A DNA stretch of 64,000 nt from Bacteroidales bacterium (GCA_017519865.1 JAFWRQ010000023.1:1-64000), one strand, 5' to 3'; positions 45,091-54,751 are shown, counted from the stretch's first letter. Notes: generated by a model from the sequence alone, not told the origin. A program made the numbers and translations.

Positions 45091-46541
45091 TCTTCCGTTA
45101 CAGAGACATCCGCCACACCGGTGGCGAGCAGGGCCATCCTCAGTGATTCGGCCTTGAGCCGGTCGTTTACCGGAGCCGCCGTGACGACGGTCCCTTCGTC
45201 CGTCTTCCGGACAGAAGGTGCGGACCCGGTGAGCAGGCGGATGACAGTCGCTGCATAACGCGGCAGGCCGCCGTCGCCGGGCACGGATGCGCTGACAGTG
45301 ATGGAGGGCGCGGGCGGAAGCACGAGATACTCCTCGTAAGAGCCCTCCGGCAGGATGTGCGTCCGCGTACCCGACTCTTCCAGTTCGAGGAATGCGTCGT
45401 CGCCGATGCGGGTCAGCACGAGCCCGACGGATGTCTGGGCATCCTCCCCGCTTGCAGTCTGTGCCGGGGAAAGTCCCTGGACGCCGTTTCCGGCGAGGAA
45501 ACTCTGCCCGATGACCAGCAGGTTCCGGTTCGCGGCCTCAAGCCGCTGCCGCAGGCCTTCCAGTTCCTTTTCCTTCTCGAAAAGTATTGTCTCTTCCAGT
45601 TCTTCCCGCATCAGTCTCAGATACTCTTCAGCGACCGCGAGCGAGTCGCGTATGGCGCGGACGGCGGCATTGCCGGCCGTATATGCGCTCATGTCCACGC
45701 TGGTCCTGGAGCGTCTGGCCGCAGGCACCCTGCGGACCGGCTCCATCGCGGCTATGTTCCTGAGCGCGCGGGGGTCTCTTACGACCCTCCTTTCCGGTAC
45801 CGGGTCGTACGCGAGCACGTATATGTTTAAACTGTCAGCCGTGCAGTCGCGGTCCGACACGAGCACGGAGTGCGTCCCGTCACCCGCGTCAGCGTACAGG
45901 AGGTCGTCGAAGGGGGAGGAAAAGGGAAAGCCCATGTTGACCGGGTCGCTCCATTTCCCGGTGGAGCGGTCGCGTCTCATCACGTAGAGGTCGTAGCCTC
46001 CCGCGCCGACGCGGTCCTTGGCGGAGAAATACAGGGTGTTGCCGTCCCGGCTCGTGGAGCGGAAGCGCTTCACGGGGTTTTCCCCCTTGTCGGGGAACAT
46101 GTTGAAGAAGTCCTTGCGTGCGAACTGTCCCCGCGCCACCACCCGGGCAATCGAGACGGCGGACGTCATCCTGAGTCCGGCCCGGCTGCTGGACAGGGCC
46201 TTCTGGATGGTGCCGGCCTGTGAAGAGTCCGCCGACGATGCGGCGTTGAGGAGGACATCCACCGCGGAACTGAAATCGTAGGACTTGTGGAGGGAGTCGG
46301 CAAGGGCAATCTGCCGGGCGACCGCCGTCCTCCGCCGCTCAGGAGACTCCGCCAGCGACTGGCGGAGGGAGTCCACCTTGGCCTTGAGGCGCTCGGAAGA
46401 GTTGCGCCCGCCCGCCACTGTCACCGTGTCTGCCTTTGGCGGCTCTCCGGTGCCCTCCTGCTGTTGGGCGCTCAGAGTACCGGAGGCGGCCAGCAGCAAA
46501 GCGCCGGTCAGGGTGAAAACCCGTAATAGTCCTCTGTCCAT
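45087..46541 (-). CDS. PD40/TolB-like secreted protein with coiled coil and C-terminal SPOR-like region
   Basis: 484 residues from the ATG at 46541 (MDRGLLRVFTLTGALLLAASGTLSAQ, a Sec signal); the longer frame starts upstream of the promoter box at 46570-46577. Residues about 100-150 look helical (repeat-like). GNTLYFSAKDRVGAGGYDLYVMRRD and the following strands are PD40 beta-propeller-like repeats, as in OmpA-linked Bacteroidota envelope proteins. A long Glu/Leu/Arg coiled coil follows (LRLMREELEETILFEKEKE). The last ~70 residues alternate strand and helix and may be a SPOR-like domain. Role unknown, probably envelope. Convergent with murA. Confidence 0.65.
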   Translation of the reverse strand: MDRGLLRVFTLTGALLLAASGTLSAQQQEGTGEPPKADTVTVAGGRNSSERLKAKVDSLRQSLAESPERRRTAVARQIALADSLHKSYDFSSAVDVLLNAASSADSSQAGTIQKALSSSRAGLRMTSAVSIARVVARGQFARKDFFNMFPDKGENPVKRFRSTSRDGNTLYFSAKDRVGAGGYDLYVMRRDRSTGKWSDPVNMGFPFSSPFDDLLYADAGDGTHSVLVSDRDCTADSLNIYVLAYDPVPERRVVRDPRALRNIAAMEPVRRVPAARRSRTSVDMSAYTAGNAAVRAIRDSLAVAEEYLRLMREELEETILFEKEKELEGLRQRLEAANRNLLVIGQSFLAGNGVQGLSPAQTASGEDAQTSVGLVLTRIGDDAFLELEESGTRTHILPEGSYEEYLVLPPAPSITVSASVPGDGGLPRYAATVIRLLTGSAPSVRKTDEGTVVTAAPVNDRLKAESLRMALLATGVADVSVTED

Positions 46542-46569
46542 CGGTTGCGATTCAGGTGAAAACGTCCTA

Positions 46570-46577
46570 CAAAAATA
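46570..46577 (-). promoter_or_regulatory. -7 promoter box for the PD40-like gene
   Basis: TATTTTTG on the minus strand, 28 bp before the ATG at 46541. Confidence 0.6.
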
Positions 46578-46618
46578 AGAAATACTTGGAAGAAAGTTTC
46601 TTTCTAAGAAAAAAATAG

Positions 46619-46626
46619 TAAATTTG
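46619..46626 (+). promoter_or_regulatory. -7 promoter box (TAAATTTG) for secDF
   Basis: Exact TAnnTTTG match in an AT-rich divergent region, with a leader of about 70 nt before the ATG at 46703. Confidence 0.6.
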
Positions 46627-46702
46627 TGGCCTATTTTGAGTAAGTGGCGCAAAACGCCACCTTTTTAACGTGCAAACAATTAAATATTAATAGTTAAAAA
46701 TT

Positions 46703-49096
46703 ATGCAAAGTAAAGGCGCTATCAGGCTTGTAGCCATTCTCCTAGCCATCGCGTGCTTCTGGCAGCTTTCCTTTACCCTGGTGACCAACCTCCAGGAGAA
46801 AAAGGCTGAGAAGTACGCGGAGAAAGCTGCCGTCGCAGCGATGAATTCTGCCGAGTTCAACAGGATTCCCGAAGCGGAGAAGGCCTACTACCTCGATTCC
46901 ATCAGGAAAAACCAGAACAGGTGGTACACTGATTCCATCTCTTCCGAGAAAGTTTATTTCGGTTATAAGTTCAAGGACGTGAAGTCCAAGGAGATCAACC
47001 TTGGCCTTGACCTCAAGGGAGGTATGAACGTCATGCTGCAGGTGCAGCTCGAGGACCTCGTGAAGGCTCTCGCCGGTGAAAACCAGACTCCCGAGTTCAA
47101 CAGGGCCGTCACCCTCGCCAAGGAACGCAGCATAAACTCCCAGTCCGACTTCATCACCCTCTTCGGTGAGGCCTGGAATGAAGTCTCCGGCGGCCAGAGG
47201 CTCGCCCAGATCTTCGGCACCTATGAGATGCGCGACCAGATCAAGCCCGAGTCCACCGACGCCGAGGTCCTCAACGTCATCAGGAACGAGGCCGAGAGTG
47301 CTGTTTCCAACTCCTTCAACGTCCTCCGTAACCGTATCGACCGTTTCGGCGTGACCCAGCCTTCGATCCAGAAGATCGGCAATACCGGCCGCATCCTCGT
47401 CGAACTCCCTGGTGTCAAGGAGCCTGAGCGTGTCCGCAAACTCCTCCAGGGCACCGCTTCCCTCGAGTTCTGGACCACGTTCGAGTATTCCGAGATCTAT
47501 CCTTACATGGTCGAGGCCAATAACCTTCTCGCCCAGCTTCTCGCCGAGGAAGCTCCCGTCGAGGCCGAGGCCGCTGAGGGAGAGGCTGCTGCCACCCAGG
47601 CCGAGAGCCTCGTTGCCGAGGAGCTCGCCCAGCAGGAGGGCAGCGATGCCGAGATGGATGCCTACAAGAAGGCCAATCCTCTCTTCTCCATCCTCAGCCC
47701 CTCGCAGATGCGCGGCAATGCCTGCATAGGTTTCGCCAACGCCATCGATACCGCCACCGTCAACCGTTACCTTGCCATGCCCCAGGTCGCTGAGATCTTC
47801 CCTCCGGAGTTCCGCGGCATGTGGTCCGTCAAGCCCTCCGAGTATGTCCAGGGTGACAACGTCTACGAGCTCGTCGCCATCAAGGCTTCGTCCCGTGACG
47901 GCAAGGCTCCCCTCGACGGCTCCGTCGTCACCGACGCCCGCGTCGAGTATGACAGCCGCCGCGGCAACGGCGCCCCCGGTGTCTCCATGACCATGAACGC
48001 TGAAGGTGCCAACACCTGGGCCCGTCTGACCAAGGACAACATCGGCCGCCAGGTCGCCATCGTCCTCGACGGTACCGTCTATTCCTATCCTACCGTCCAG
48101 AATGAGATTTCAGGAGGTTCTTCCTCCATCACCGGCAACTTCTCCGTCGAGGAGGCCACCGACCTTACCAACGTCCTCAAGTCCGGTAAGCTTCCCGCTC
48201 CGGCCACTATCGTCCAGGAGCAGGTCGTAGGTCCTTCCCTCGGTGCCGAGTCGATCCGCAAGGGTCTCATCTCCTTCGTGATCGCCTTCTTCCTCGTGCT
48301 CGTGTACATGGTGCTCTTCTACATGGGTGCCGGTCTCGTGGCTGACTTCGCCCTCTTGACCAACGTCCTCCTCCTCTTCGGTACCCTGGCATCGTTCGGC
48401 GCCGTCCTTACCCTCCCGGGTATCGCCGGTCTCGTCCTGACCCTCGGTATGGCAGTGGACGCCAACGTTATCATCTATGAGCGCATCAAGGAAGAGCTCC
48501 GCGCAGGCAAGGGCATCGGCAAGGCCGTCCAGGACGGTTACCGCAACGCCTACTCCGCCATCATCGACGGCCAGGTGACCACCCTCCTTACCGGTATCGT
48601 ACTCTTCTTCTTCGGTTCCGGTCCTATCAAGGGCTTCGCCACCACGCTCATCATCGGTATCATCACCTCCGTCCTTACCTCCATCTTCATCACCCGCATC
48701 GTCATCGACGACCGTCTGAAGAAGGGCAAGAACATCACCTTCGAGAACAAGATCTCCAGGAACTTCCTCAAGAATACGCACGTCGACTTCCTCGGCAAGC
48801 GCAAGTATTCCTATATCATCTCCGGCGCCCTCATCCTGATCGCCCTCGGCTCCATCTTCATCAAGGGCTTCACCTATGGTGTAGACTTCACCGGTGGCCG
48901 CACCTATGTCGTGCGCTTCGACCAGCCTGTCACCGCCGAGAGTGTCCGTGCCGCTGCTGAGACCGTGTTCAACGCCGCCGATCCCGAGTCCTCCGTCGAG
49001 GTCAAGCAGTTCGGTGGAGAGTCCCAGATGAAGATCACCACCTCCTACAAGGTTGACGACGAGTCCGCGACCGTGGACCCGAGATCGAGCACATGA
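46703..49096 (+). CDS. secDF: Protein translocase SecDF, SecD part and start of SecF (frameshifted)
   Basis: Proton-driven accessory of the Sec translocon that pulls proteins into the periplasm; fused SecD-SecF is usual in Bacteroidota. Present: TM1, the periplasmic domain with NLGLDLKGGMNVML, TM2-6 with GLVLTLGMAVDANVIIYERIKEE, and SecF TM1 with GFTYGVDFTGGRTYVVRF. An Ala/Glu-rich insertion occupies about residues 281-321 of the SecD periplasmic domain. After ESATVD the frame is lost: one base appears missing in the GGACCCGAG stretch (49075-49083), adding seven foreign residues (PRSST end) and a TGA. The remainder of SecF continues in the next frame from about 49078. Confidence 0.92.
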   Translation: MQSKGAIRLVAILLAIACFWQLSFTLVTNLQEKKAEKYAEKAAVAAMNSAEFNRIPEAEKAYYLDSIRKNQNRWYTDSISSEKVYFGYKFKDVKSKEINLGLDLKGGMNVMLQVQLEDLVKALAGENQTPEFNRAVTLAKERSINSQSDFITLFGEAWNEVSGGQRLAQIFGTYEMRDQIKPESTDAEVLNVIRNEAESAVSNSFNVLRNRIDRFGVTQPSIQKIGNTGRILVELPGVKEPERVRKLLQGTASLEFWTTFEYSEIYPYMVEANNLLAQLLAEEAPVEAEAAEGEAAATQAESLVAEELAQQEGSDAEMDAYKKANPLFSILSPSQMRGNACIGFANAIDTATVNRYLAMPQVAEIFPPEFRGMWSVKPSEYVQGDNVYELVAIKASSRDGKAPLDGSVVTDARVEYDSRRGNGAPGVSMTMNAEGANTWARLTKDNIGRQVAIVLDGTVYSYPTVQNEISGGSSSITGNFSVEEATDLTNVLKSGKLPAPATIVQEQVVGPSLGAESIRKGLISFVIAFFLVLVYMVLFYMGAGLVADFALLTNVLLLFGTLASFGAVLTLPGIAGLVLTLGMAVDANVIIYERIKEELRAGKGIGKAVQDGYRNAYSAIIDGQVTTLLTGIVLFFFGSGPIKGFATTLIIGIITSVLTSIFITRIVIDDRLKKGKNITFENKISRNFLKNTHVDFLGKRKYSYIISGALILIALGSIFIKGFTYGVDFTGGRTYVVRFDQPVTAESVRAAAETVFNAADPESSVEVKQFGGESQMKITTSYKVDDESATVDPRSST

Positions 49097-49767
49097 TCTT
49101 CGACGGACTCAAGGGCCTGTACTCCGAGAACATCACCTACGATGATTTCGTGGACACCGCCAACAACCCGAACGGTATCATTTCGTCCGACAAGGTTGGA
49201 GCCTCCATCGCCAGTGACATCAAGCGTTCCGCAGTCATCTCCGTCATCCTCGCCCTCCTCATCATCTTCGCCTACATCGCATGGCGCTTCAAGGGCTGGG
49301 CCTGGGGTCTCGGTGGTGTGGTTTCGCTTGCGCATACCGCCATCATCATCATCGGCTTCTTCTCCCTGTTCTCGGGCATCCTGCCGTTCAACCTCGATGT
49401 TGACCAGACGTTCATCGCCGCTATCCTGACCATCATCGGATACGCCATCAACGACAACGTGGTTATCTTCGACCGTATCCGTGAGAATCTCGGCCTGCAT
49501 CCCAATGCCGACTTCAAGGATACCGTCAACACTTCGTTGAACGCCACCCTCACCCGTACCTTGAACACTTCCGTGTCGACCCTCCTCCCTATGCTCACCA
49601 TCGCGATCTTCGGAGGCGAGTCCATCAGGGGTCTCTCCGTAGCCCTCTGCCTCGGTGTCCTCATCGGTACCTACGCATCCATCATGATCGGTACTCCTGT
49701 CATGTACGATGTGAGCCGTCGCAGGGCCAGCAAGGCGGAAGCCGCCAAGAAGGCAGCCAAGAAATAG
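49093..49767 (+). CDS. secDF: Protein translocase SecDF, C-terminal SecF part (after frameshift)
   Basis: Continuation of SecF, 224 residues from the first ATG in the new frame (MIFDGLKGLYSENITYDD). The frame is already homologous a few codons earlier (EIEH). It contains the remaining SecF TM helices (SVILALLIIFAYIAWRF, ILTIIGYAINDNVVIFDRIRE) and a basic C-terminus. Its ATG overlaps the TGA of the upstream part (ATGA at 49093-49096). As an independent protein it would begin inside the periplasmic domain without a signal, so it is better seen as part of one gene broken by a deletion or a base-calling error. Confidence 0.88.
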   Translation: MIFDGLKGLYSENITYDDFVDTANNPNGIISSDKVGASIASDIKRSAVISVILALLIIFAYIAWRFKGWAWGLGGVVSLAHTAIIIIGFFSLFSGILPFNLDVDQTFIAAILTIIGYAINDNVVIFDRIRENLGLHPNADFKDTVNTSLNATLTRTLNTSVSTLLPMLTIAIFGGESIRGLSVALCLGVLIGTYASIMIGTPVMYDVSRRRASKAEAAKKAAKK

Positions 49768-49794
49768 GCTTACCAAAAAGATATCAACAAAAAG

Positions 49795-49826
49795 CAGCCG
49801 GCCCTTTCAAAAGGCCGGCTGTTTTT
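49795..49826 (+). terminator. Rho-independent terminator after secDF
   Basis: CAGCCGGCC (49795-49803) / GGCCGGCTG (49813-49821) with a CTTTCAAAA loop and five T. Confidence 0.9.
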
Positions 49827-49827
49827 C

Positions 49828-49835
49828 TATCTTTG
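49828..49835 (+). promoter_or_regulatory. -7 promoter box (TATCTTTG) for dnaE
   Basis: Exact match, one base after the T-run of the secDF terminator and 18 bp before the dnaE ATG at 49854. Confidence 0.62.
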
Positions 49836-49853
49836 TTACTCAAACACGAGCCT

Positions 49854-52800
49854 ATGCCTTTCGTCCATCTTCACGTCCACACCCAGTACTCCATCCTCGA
49901 CGGCTTCTCTGATATGGGGAAGCTTTTCAAGCGTGCCGTCGAGCTCGAAATGCCCGCGATCGCCATCACTGACCACGGCAACATGTACGGTGTCAAGGAG
50001 TTCTTCAAGGTGGCCGGAAAGCATAAGAACGAGGATGGAAGCTACAAGGTCAAGCCCATCGTCGGCTGCGAGATATACGTCACGCGCCACTATGACCACA
50101 AACTCAAGGACGCCAACCACCGGGCATACTATCACCTGATCCTTCTGGCCAAGAATCCTACCGGCTACAGGAACCTCATGAAGATAGTCTCGATCGGACA
50201 CATCGAAGGCTCGTATTACGGCAAGCCTCGCGTTACGCACGAGATCGTCGAAAAGTATCATGAAGGGCTGATCTGCTGTTCCGCCTGCCTGGCGGGAGAG
50301 ATTCCGCGTGCGCTGGTCTCAGGCGACTGGGATGGTGCGTGCAAGGCGGTGGAGTGGCACAAGGGCGTCTTCGGGGACGACTACTATCTCGAGGTCCAGC
50401 TTCACAAGACCGAGGTTCCCGGCCAGTCTCTCGACGTCTATGAGCATCAGAAAGTGTCCAACGAAGGCATTTTCCGTCTGGCGGAGCAGTACGGCATCAA
50501 GGTTGTGGCCACCAACGACGCGCACTTCGTGCGCAAGGAGGACGGCCCGGCCCACGACCGTCTCATCTGCCTCACGACCAATGCCATGGTGGACGACCCG
50601 AACCGTCTTCGCTATACCCAGCAGGAGTATCTCAAGAGCGAAGAGGAGATGGCAGCGCTCTTCCCTGACCATCCTGAGGTCCTGGCCAACACGCTGGAGG
50701 TGGCGGACAAGGTGGAGGTCTACTCCATCGACCGCGACCACGTGCTTCCCAAGTTCAAGATTGACCCCGCGTTCCTTGCGGACATCGACACTTATCTGGA
50801 GAAGTATAAGGACGTCATCGATGAGGGCCGCTGCGACAAGAAAGGCAACTATCGCGGGGACGACTTCTGCAAGTCCGTCGCCTACCTGTGCCATCTGTGT
50901 TACAAGGGCGCTCACGAGCGCTACGGCGAAAGTCTCACGGATGAGCAGAAGGAGAGGCTGGACTTCGAGCTCAAGACCATCTGCCGCATGGGCTTCCCGG
51001 ACTACTTCCTGATTGTCCAGGACTACATCGCCGCGTCGCGCGCGATGGGGTCCCTTGTGGGCCCCGGACGCGGCTCCGCAGCCGGCTCCGTCGTCGCTTA
51101 CTGCCTGAGGATCACCAACCTGGACCCTATCAAATACAATCTCCTGTTCGAGCGCTTCCTAAATCCGGACCGCATCTCCATGCCTGATATCGACGTCGAC
51201 TTCGAGGACCTCACCAAGGCCCACGAATACGTCGAGAAGACCTATGGCGCCGACCACGTGTCACGCGTCATCACTTTCGGTACCATGGCTGCCAAGAGCG
51301 CCATCAAGGATGTCGCCCGCATCAGCAACGTCTCCATCGACGAGTCCAACCGTCTCTCCAAGATGGTCCCGGACCGTCTCAGCGAAAGGGTCGAGAAGGA
51401 GTACCCCTTCAACCCCAAGTTCGACGATTTGAAGCCGGGCTTCAAGAAGATTGAGCGGGACGGAAAGACTTTCCAGAGGGGCATGGAGGAGGTTGACGTC
51501 AAGGTCAACCTTAACAACTGCTTCCGGCTGGTGCCGGAGTTCCGCAATGAACTCGAGAATGGGCCGGAGATCAACCGCGAGGTGCTGGAGTACGCCCGCC
51601 AGATGGAAGGATGCATACGCCAGACAGGCCAGCATGCCTGCGCGACTATCATCGGCCCGGCCAAGCTCACCGACTACATCCCCATCTGCCTCTCCAAGGA
51701 CAAGGAAACGGGCCTGGACGTATGGACCTCGCAGTATGACGGCCATTACATCGAGGATGTCGGCATGCTCAAGATGGACTTCCTCGGGCTCAACACCTTG
51801 TCCATAATCCACACCTGCCTTGACACCATCAAGCAGCGCCACGGCGATGACATAGACATAGAGGCGATACCCATCGACGACAAGCTCACATACGAGTTGT
51901 ATGGCCGCGGAGACACGATGAGCGTGTTCCAGTTCGAATCCGAAGGCATGAAGAACTGGCTTCAGAAGCTGCATCCCGAACGTTTCGAGGACCTCATCGC
52001 TATGAACGCGCTCTACCGTCCGGGACCTATGGACTATATCCCGGACTTCGTCGACCGCAAGCTCGGCCTCAAGCCCATCGAGTACGACCTGCCGGAGATG
52101 GAGGAATACCTCGCCGAAACCTACGGCGTCACGGTGTACCAGGAGCAGGTCATGCTTCTCTCCCGCAAGCTTGCCTCTTTCACCAAGGGTGAGGCGGACA
52201 AGCTCCGCAAAGCCATGGGCAAGAAACAGATAGCCGTGATGATGGAACTCAAGGACAAGTTCATGAAGCAGGGCGTCGAGAACGGCCATCCCGAAAAGAT
52301 CCTGGACAAGATATGGAAGGACTGGGAGAAATTCGCCCAGTACGCTTTCAACAAGTCGCACGCCACCTGCTATGCATGGGTGAGCTACCAGACGGGCTGG
52401 CTCAAGGCGCATTATCCTGCCGAGTTCCAGGCCGCCAACCTCTCATGCAACCTTTCGAAGGGTGATGAGATCAAGAAGATCATGGCCGACTGCAAGGCCC
52501 ACAAGATCAAGGTTTTGAACCCGGATGTGAACGAGAGTCTGGCCCACTTTACCGTCAACAAGGCCGGAAGCATCCGCTTCGGACTCGCCGGCATCAAGGG
52601 TTTCGGCTCCAATATCGTGGATATGATCATCAAGGAGAGGGAGGAGAACGGTCTCTTCGAGGACGTGTTCGACTTCATGGAGCGGATGGGCGGTATCATC
52701 AACCGTCGTTCGCTCGAGTCGCTGGTGTACGCCGGCGCTTTCGATTCCTTCGGCTACAAGCGCACACAGTTCTTCCTTCCGGGAGCGAGCGGCGACCTGT

Positions 52801-53621
52801 TCATCGACGAACTCGCCCGCTACGCCGACAACTACCGCAACGACGCCGTCGACAGCGCTTTCTCGCTGTTCGGCGACGTGGAGGAGATGCGCCCCAAGCG
52901 TCCTGCGATGCCGGCTCCGCCGGCCGAGGAGGACACCCTGGCGCTGCTTCAGCAGGAGAAGGAACTCGTGACGATGTACATCTCCGCACATCCCCTGGAC
53001 CGCTACGCCTTCGAGATTGACAATTTCACGACCTGCGAAGTGGGCGATATCCAGGCGAGGATTGATGAGTGCGAGCAGACGCGCAAGAACGGCAGCGTCT
53101 GCTTCGCCGGTATCGTCGTAGACTCCAAGCAGGGCTCGACGCGCAGCGGCTCGCCCCTGCTGCGGGCTACGATCGAGGACTTCGACGGCTCGTACGAACT
53201 GGCGTTGTTCGGAAAGGACTGCGAGACGTGGCTGCCGCTCCTCGGCCTGCATTCCGAGGTGTTCGTAGAGGCCGACATCAAGGAGAAGTATTTCCTCAAA
53301 CCGGAGGAACGCGCCCAAGGCAAGACCGCTCCTTATGCGCTGAGGATCAAGAAAGTAAGCATGTTGGGCAATGTCAATGAATCCATGCTGAAAACCTTCG
53401 CCATCAACCTCACGACGCCACAGTTGAACGAGTCTTTCCGCAAGGACCTGGTGAAACTCCTGAGGGACAACAAAGGCAAGACGGAGCTGCACATGTATCT
53501 CTACGATCCCCAGACCAGGTACAACGTCGAGTTCAAGTCGCGCAAGTTCCACGTGGCGGTGACTAACGATTTCATCTACGGTCTCCGCGACCTGGGCATC
53601 ACCTATACTGTCAATCGATAA
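49854..53621 (+). CDS. dnaE: DNA polymerase III alpha subunit
   Basis: Replicative polymerase of the DnaE1 type, 1255 residues from the ATG at 49854 (a TTG at 49833 is in the promoter). N-terminal PHP domain with the HLHVHTQYSILDG metal motif (H5, H7, H9 region). Palm: GPGRGSAAGSVVAYCL and PDIDVDFED with catalytic aspartates. Fingers: ALYRPGPMDYIPDFVDRK, TVYQEQVMLLSRKLA, FNKSHATCYAWVSYQTGWLKAHYP. Helix-hairpin-helix and C-terminal OB-fold (about residue 1090 onward) follow. Its last 11 nt overlap the 3' end of the convergent Ntn-hydrolase gene. Confidence 0.97.
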   Translation: MPFVHLHVHTQYSILDGFSDMGKLFKRAVELEMPAIAITDHGNMYGVKEFFKVAGKHKNEDGSYKVKPIVGCEIYVTRHYDHKLKDANHRAYYHLILLAKNPTGYRNLMKIVSIGHIEGSYYGKPRVTHEIVEKYHEGLICCSACLAGEIPRALVSGDWDGACKAVEWHKGVFGDDYYLEVQLHKTEVPGQSLDVYEHQKVSNEGIFRLAEQYGIKVVATNDAHFVRKEDGPAHDRLICLTTNAMVDDPNRLRYTQQEYLKSEEEMAALFPDHPEVLANTLEVADKVEVYSIDRDHVLPKFKIDPAFLADIDTYLEKYKDVIDEGRCDKKGNYRGDDFCKSVAYLCHLCYKGAHERYGESLTDEQKERLDFELKTICRMGFPDYFLIVQDYIAASRAMGSLVGPGRGSAAGSVVAYCLRITNLDPIKYNLLFERFLNPDRISMPDIDVDFEDLTKAHEYVEKTYGADHVSRVITFGTMAAKSAIKDVARISNVSIDESNRLSKMVPDRLSERVEKEYPFNPKFDDLKPGFKKIERDGKTFQRGMEEVDVKVNLNNCFRLVPEFRNELENGPEINREVLEYARQMEGCIRQTGQHACATIIGPAKLTDYIPICLSKDKETGLDVWTSQYDGHYIEDVGMLKMDFLGLNTLSIIHTCLDTIKQRHGDDIDIEAIPIDDKLTYELYGRGDTMSVFQFESEGMKNWLQKLHPERFEDLIAMNALYRPGPMDYIPDFVDRKLGLKPIEYDLPEMEEYLAETYGVTVYQEQVMLLSRKLASFTKGEADKLRKAMGKKQIAVMMELKDKFMKQGVENGHPEKILDKIWKDWEKFAQYAFNKSHATCYAWVSYQTGWLKAHYPAEFQAANLSCNLSKGDEIKKIMADCKAHKIKVLNPDVNESLAHFTVNKAGSIRFGLAGIKGFGSNIVDMIIKEREENGLFEDVFDFMERMGGIINRRSLESLVYAGAFDSFGYKRTQFFLPGASGDLFIDELARYADNYRNDAVDSAFSLFGDVEEMRPKRPAMPAPPAEEDTLALLQQEKELVTMYISAHPLDRYAFEIDNFTTCEVGDIQARIDECEQTRKNGSVCFAGIVVDSKQGSTRSGSPLLRATIEDFDGSYELALFGKDCETWLPLLGLHSEVFVEADIKEKYFLKPEERAQGKTAPYALRIKKVSMLGNVNESMLKTFAINLTTPQLNESFRKDLVKLLRDNKGKTELHMYLYDPQTRYNVEFKSRKFHVAVTNDFIYGLRDLGITYTVNR

Positions 53622-54687
53622 GCGCTTTCCGCCCTCCGAGACGGAAATTGTATGCCTTGTCGAAATTGCGGCGGAAGTAATATGTCGCCGTAAGGTCTTC
53701 CAGGTTCAGCAACACGGTCCATTGCGTGCCGGCAAAACTGCCGGAAGGGGTCTGGCTGACCGACTCCATGGCGTTTTTCAGGCTTTCCGTGTCAAACACG
53801 CCCAGGTATTCCACGTATTCGTCTTCAAGGATATCATATCGGTTGTCCCCGGGTATCAGCCCTTCACCGAACTTTGCGTCGGAAAGATAATGGTTGGTTA
53901 CGATGGGGGTATCGGTCACGACGAGTTCCCCGTCGATGTATTCTGCCACCACCGAGCGTCCTGAGGCGTCGGAGATGGCATAATGGTGCGCCGTGCCGAT
54001 GTCGGAGTGCATGTCAATGCTCTCAAGCAGGACGATGGCTTCGTCGACCGTAGCAGCCCTGTTCAGGACATAACGCAGGGCGGAGGTGGTCGTGAGGTCG
54101 GGCTTGCCGCGGTCCTGATGCGTCTCGGCATCGTCTCCCGCCATCAGGTCCGCAATCGCCAGTCCCTTCTCGTTCATTCCGTCCAGAGAGACGAACAAGC
54201 AGCTGAGAGCCATGTATTTATGGGCGAAGGAGTCCGGTTTCCAGTCTTCGCCGAAACCGAGGAACCGCAGGTTGAAGGTGGAGATGGATTCATATCCGTT
54301 CCTCGGGCGGCTGTGAAGGATCAATGCAGTGGATTCCGAGAAATCGAAGTTACGGCCCATCAGGAAGCGGTCCTCGGGGTCCCGTACGGTAAAGGCGGAA
54401 CAGCCGTAGGCTTCCGCTTCTTCCGCAATCTCCGGAGTCCGGGCGAAGCCTTTGGACAGGAACTGGAATATGTAGCGGCTGATCTCCAGGGAACTGCGGG
54501 CTCCTCCGGACCGTATGAGCCCTTCGAAACCGTCGTCTCCTTTGAATTCCATGTAATACAGTCCGTCGTCCAGTTGTTTGACGGACATAGCGCCTTTGAC
54601 CAGGGGGCCGAATACGGCCCAGGCGCCGACCAGTATCGCCAGCCCGGCGAGACCGAAGATATGGGAGAGGATTTTCCGGGTTTTCAT
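53611..54687 (-). CDS. Membrane-anchored Ntn hydrolase of the choloylglycine hydrolase/acyltransferase (C45/C59-like) group
   Basis: 358 residues from the ATG at 54687 (MKTRKILSHIFG); the 54705 codon is inside the promoter box. One N-terminal TM helix (residues 10-30) anchors a periplasmic domain. Cys96 in AYGCSAFTV is the likely nucleophile, followed by GRNFDF, the usual strand of linear-amide C-N hydrolases (penicillin V acylase, bile salt hydrolase, IAT-like). SLDGMNEKGLAIADL and NRAATVDEAI are also typical. If the family mechanism holds, Cys must become N-terminal by cleavage, or the enzyme is inactive; this is not visible. Substrate unknown; a bile-salt role is not supported specifically. 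Confidence 0.78.
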   Translation of the reverse strand: MKTRKILSHIFGLAGLAILVGAWAVFGPLVKGAMSVKQLDDGLYYMEFKGDDGFEGLIRSGGARSSLEISRYIFQFLSKGFARTPEIAEEAEAYGCSAFTVRDPEDRFLMGRNFDFSESTALILHSRPRNGYESISTFNLRFLGFGEDWKPDSFAHKYMALSCLFVSLDGMNEKGLAIADLMAGDDAETHQDRGKPDLTTTSALRYVLNRAATVDEAIVLLESIDMHSDIGTAHHYAISDASGRSVVAEYIDGELVVTDTPIVTNHYLSDAKFGEGLIPGDNRYDILEDEYVEYLGVFDTESLKNAMESVSQTPSGSFAGTQWTVLLNLEDLTATYYFRRNFDKAYNFRLGGRKALID

Positions 54688-54698
54688 AATCGTGTATT

Positions 54699-54729
54699 TT
54701 GACAAATATAGCGAAAAAACCTATTTTTG
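54699..54729 (+). promoter_or_regulatory. Promoter for the ThiL-like gene
   Basis: TTG at 54699-54701 and TATTTTTG at 54722-54729 with 20-bp spacing, 22 bp before the ATG at 54752. The TTG lies beside the divergent minus-strand box at 54703-54710. Confidence 0.65.
54703..54710 (-). promoter_or_regulatory. -7 promoter box for the Ntn-hydrolase gene
   Basis: TATATTTG on the minus strand, 15 nt before the ATG at 54687. It lies within the spacer of the plus-strand promoter, so the two promoters overlap. Confidence 0.6.
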
Positions 54730-54751
54730 TATCCAGTAAAAGAAGTACGCC

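Noticed and set aside
49073-49096. Programmed -1 frameshift in secDF
   Set aside because: No X-XXY-YYZ slippery heptamer is present and no downstream stimulatory structure is evident; a single missing base explains the break better.
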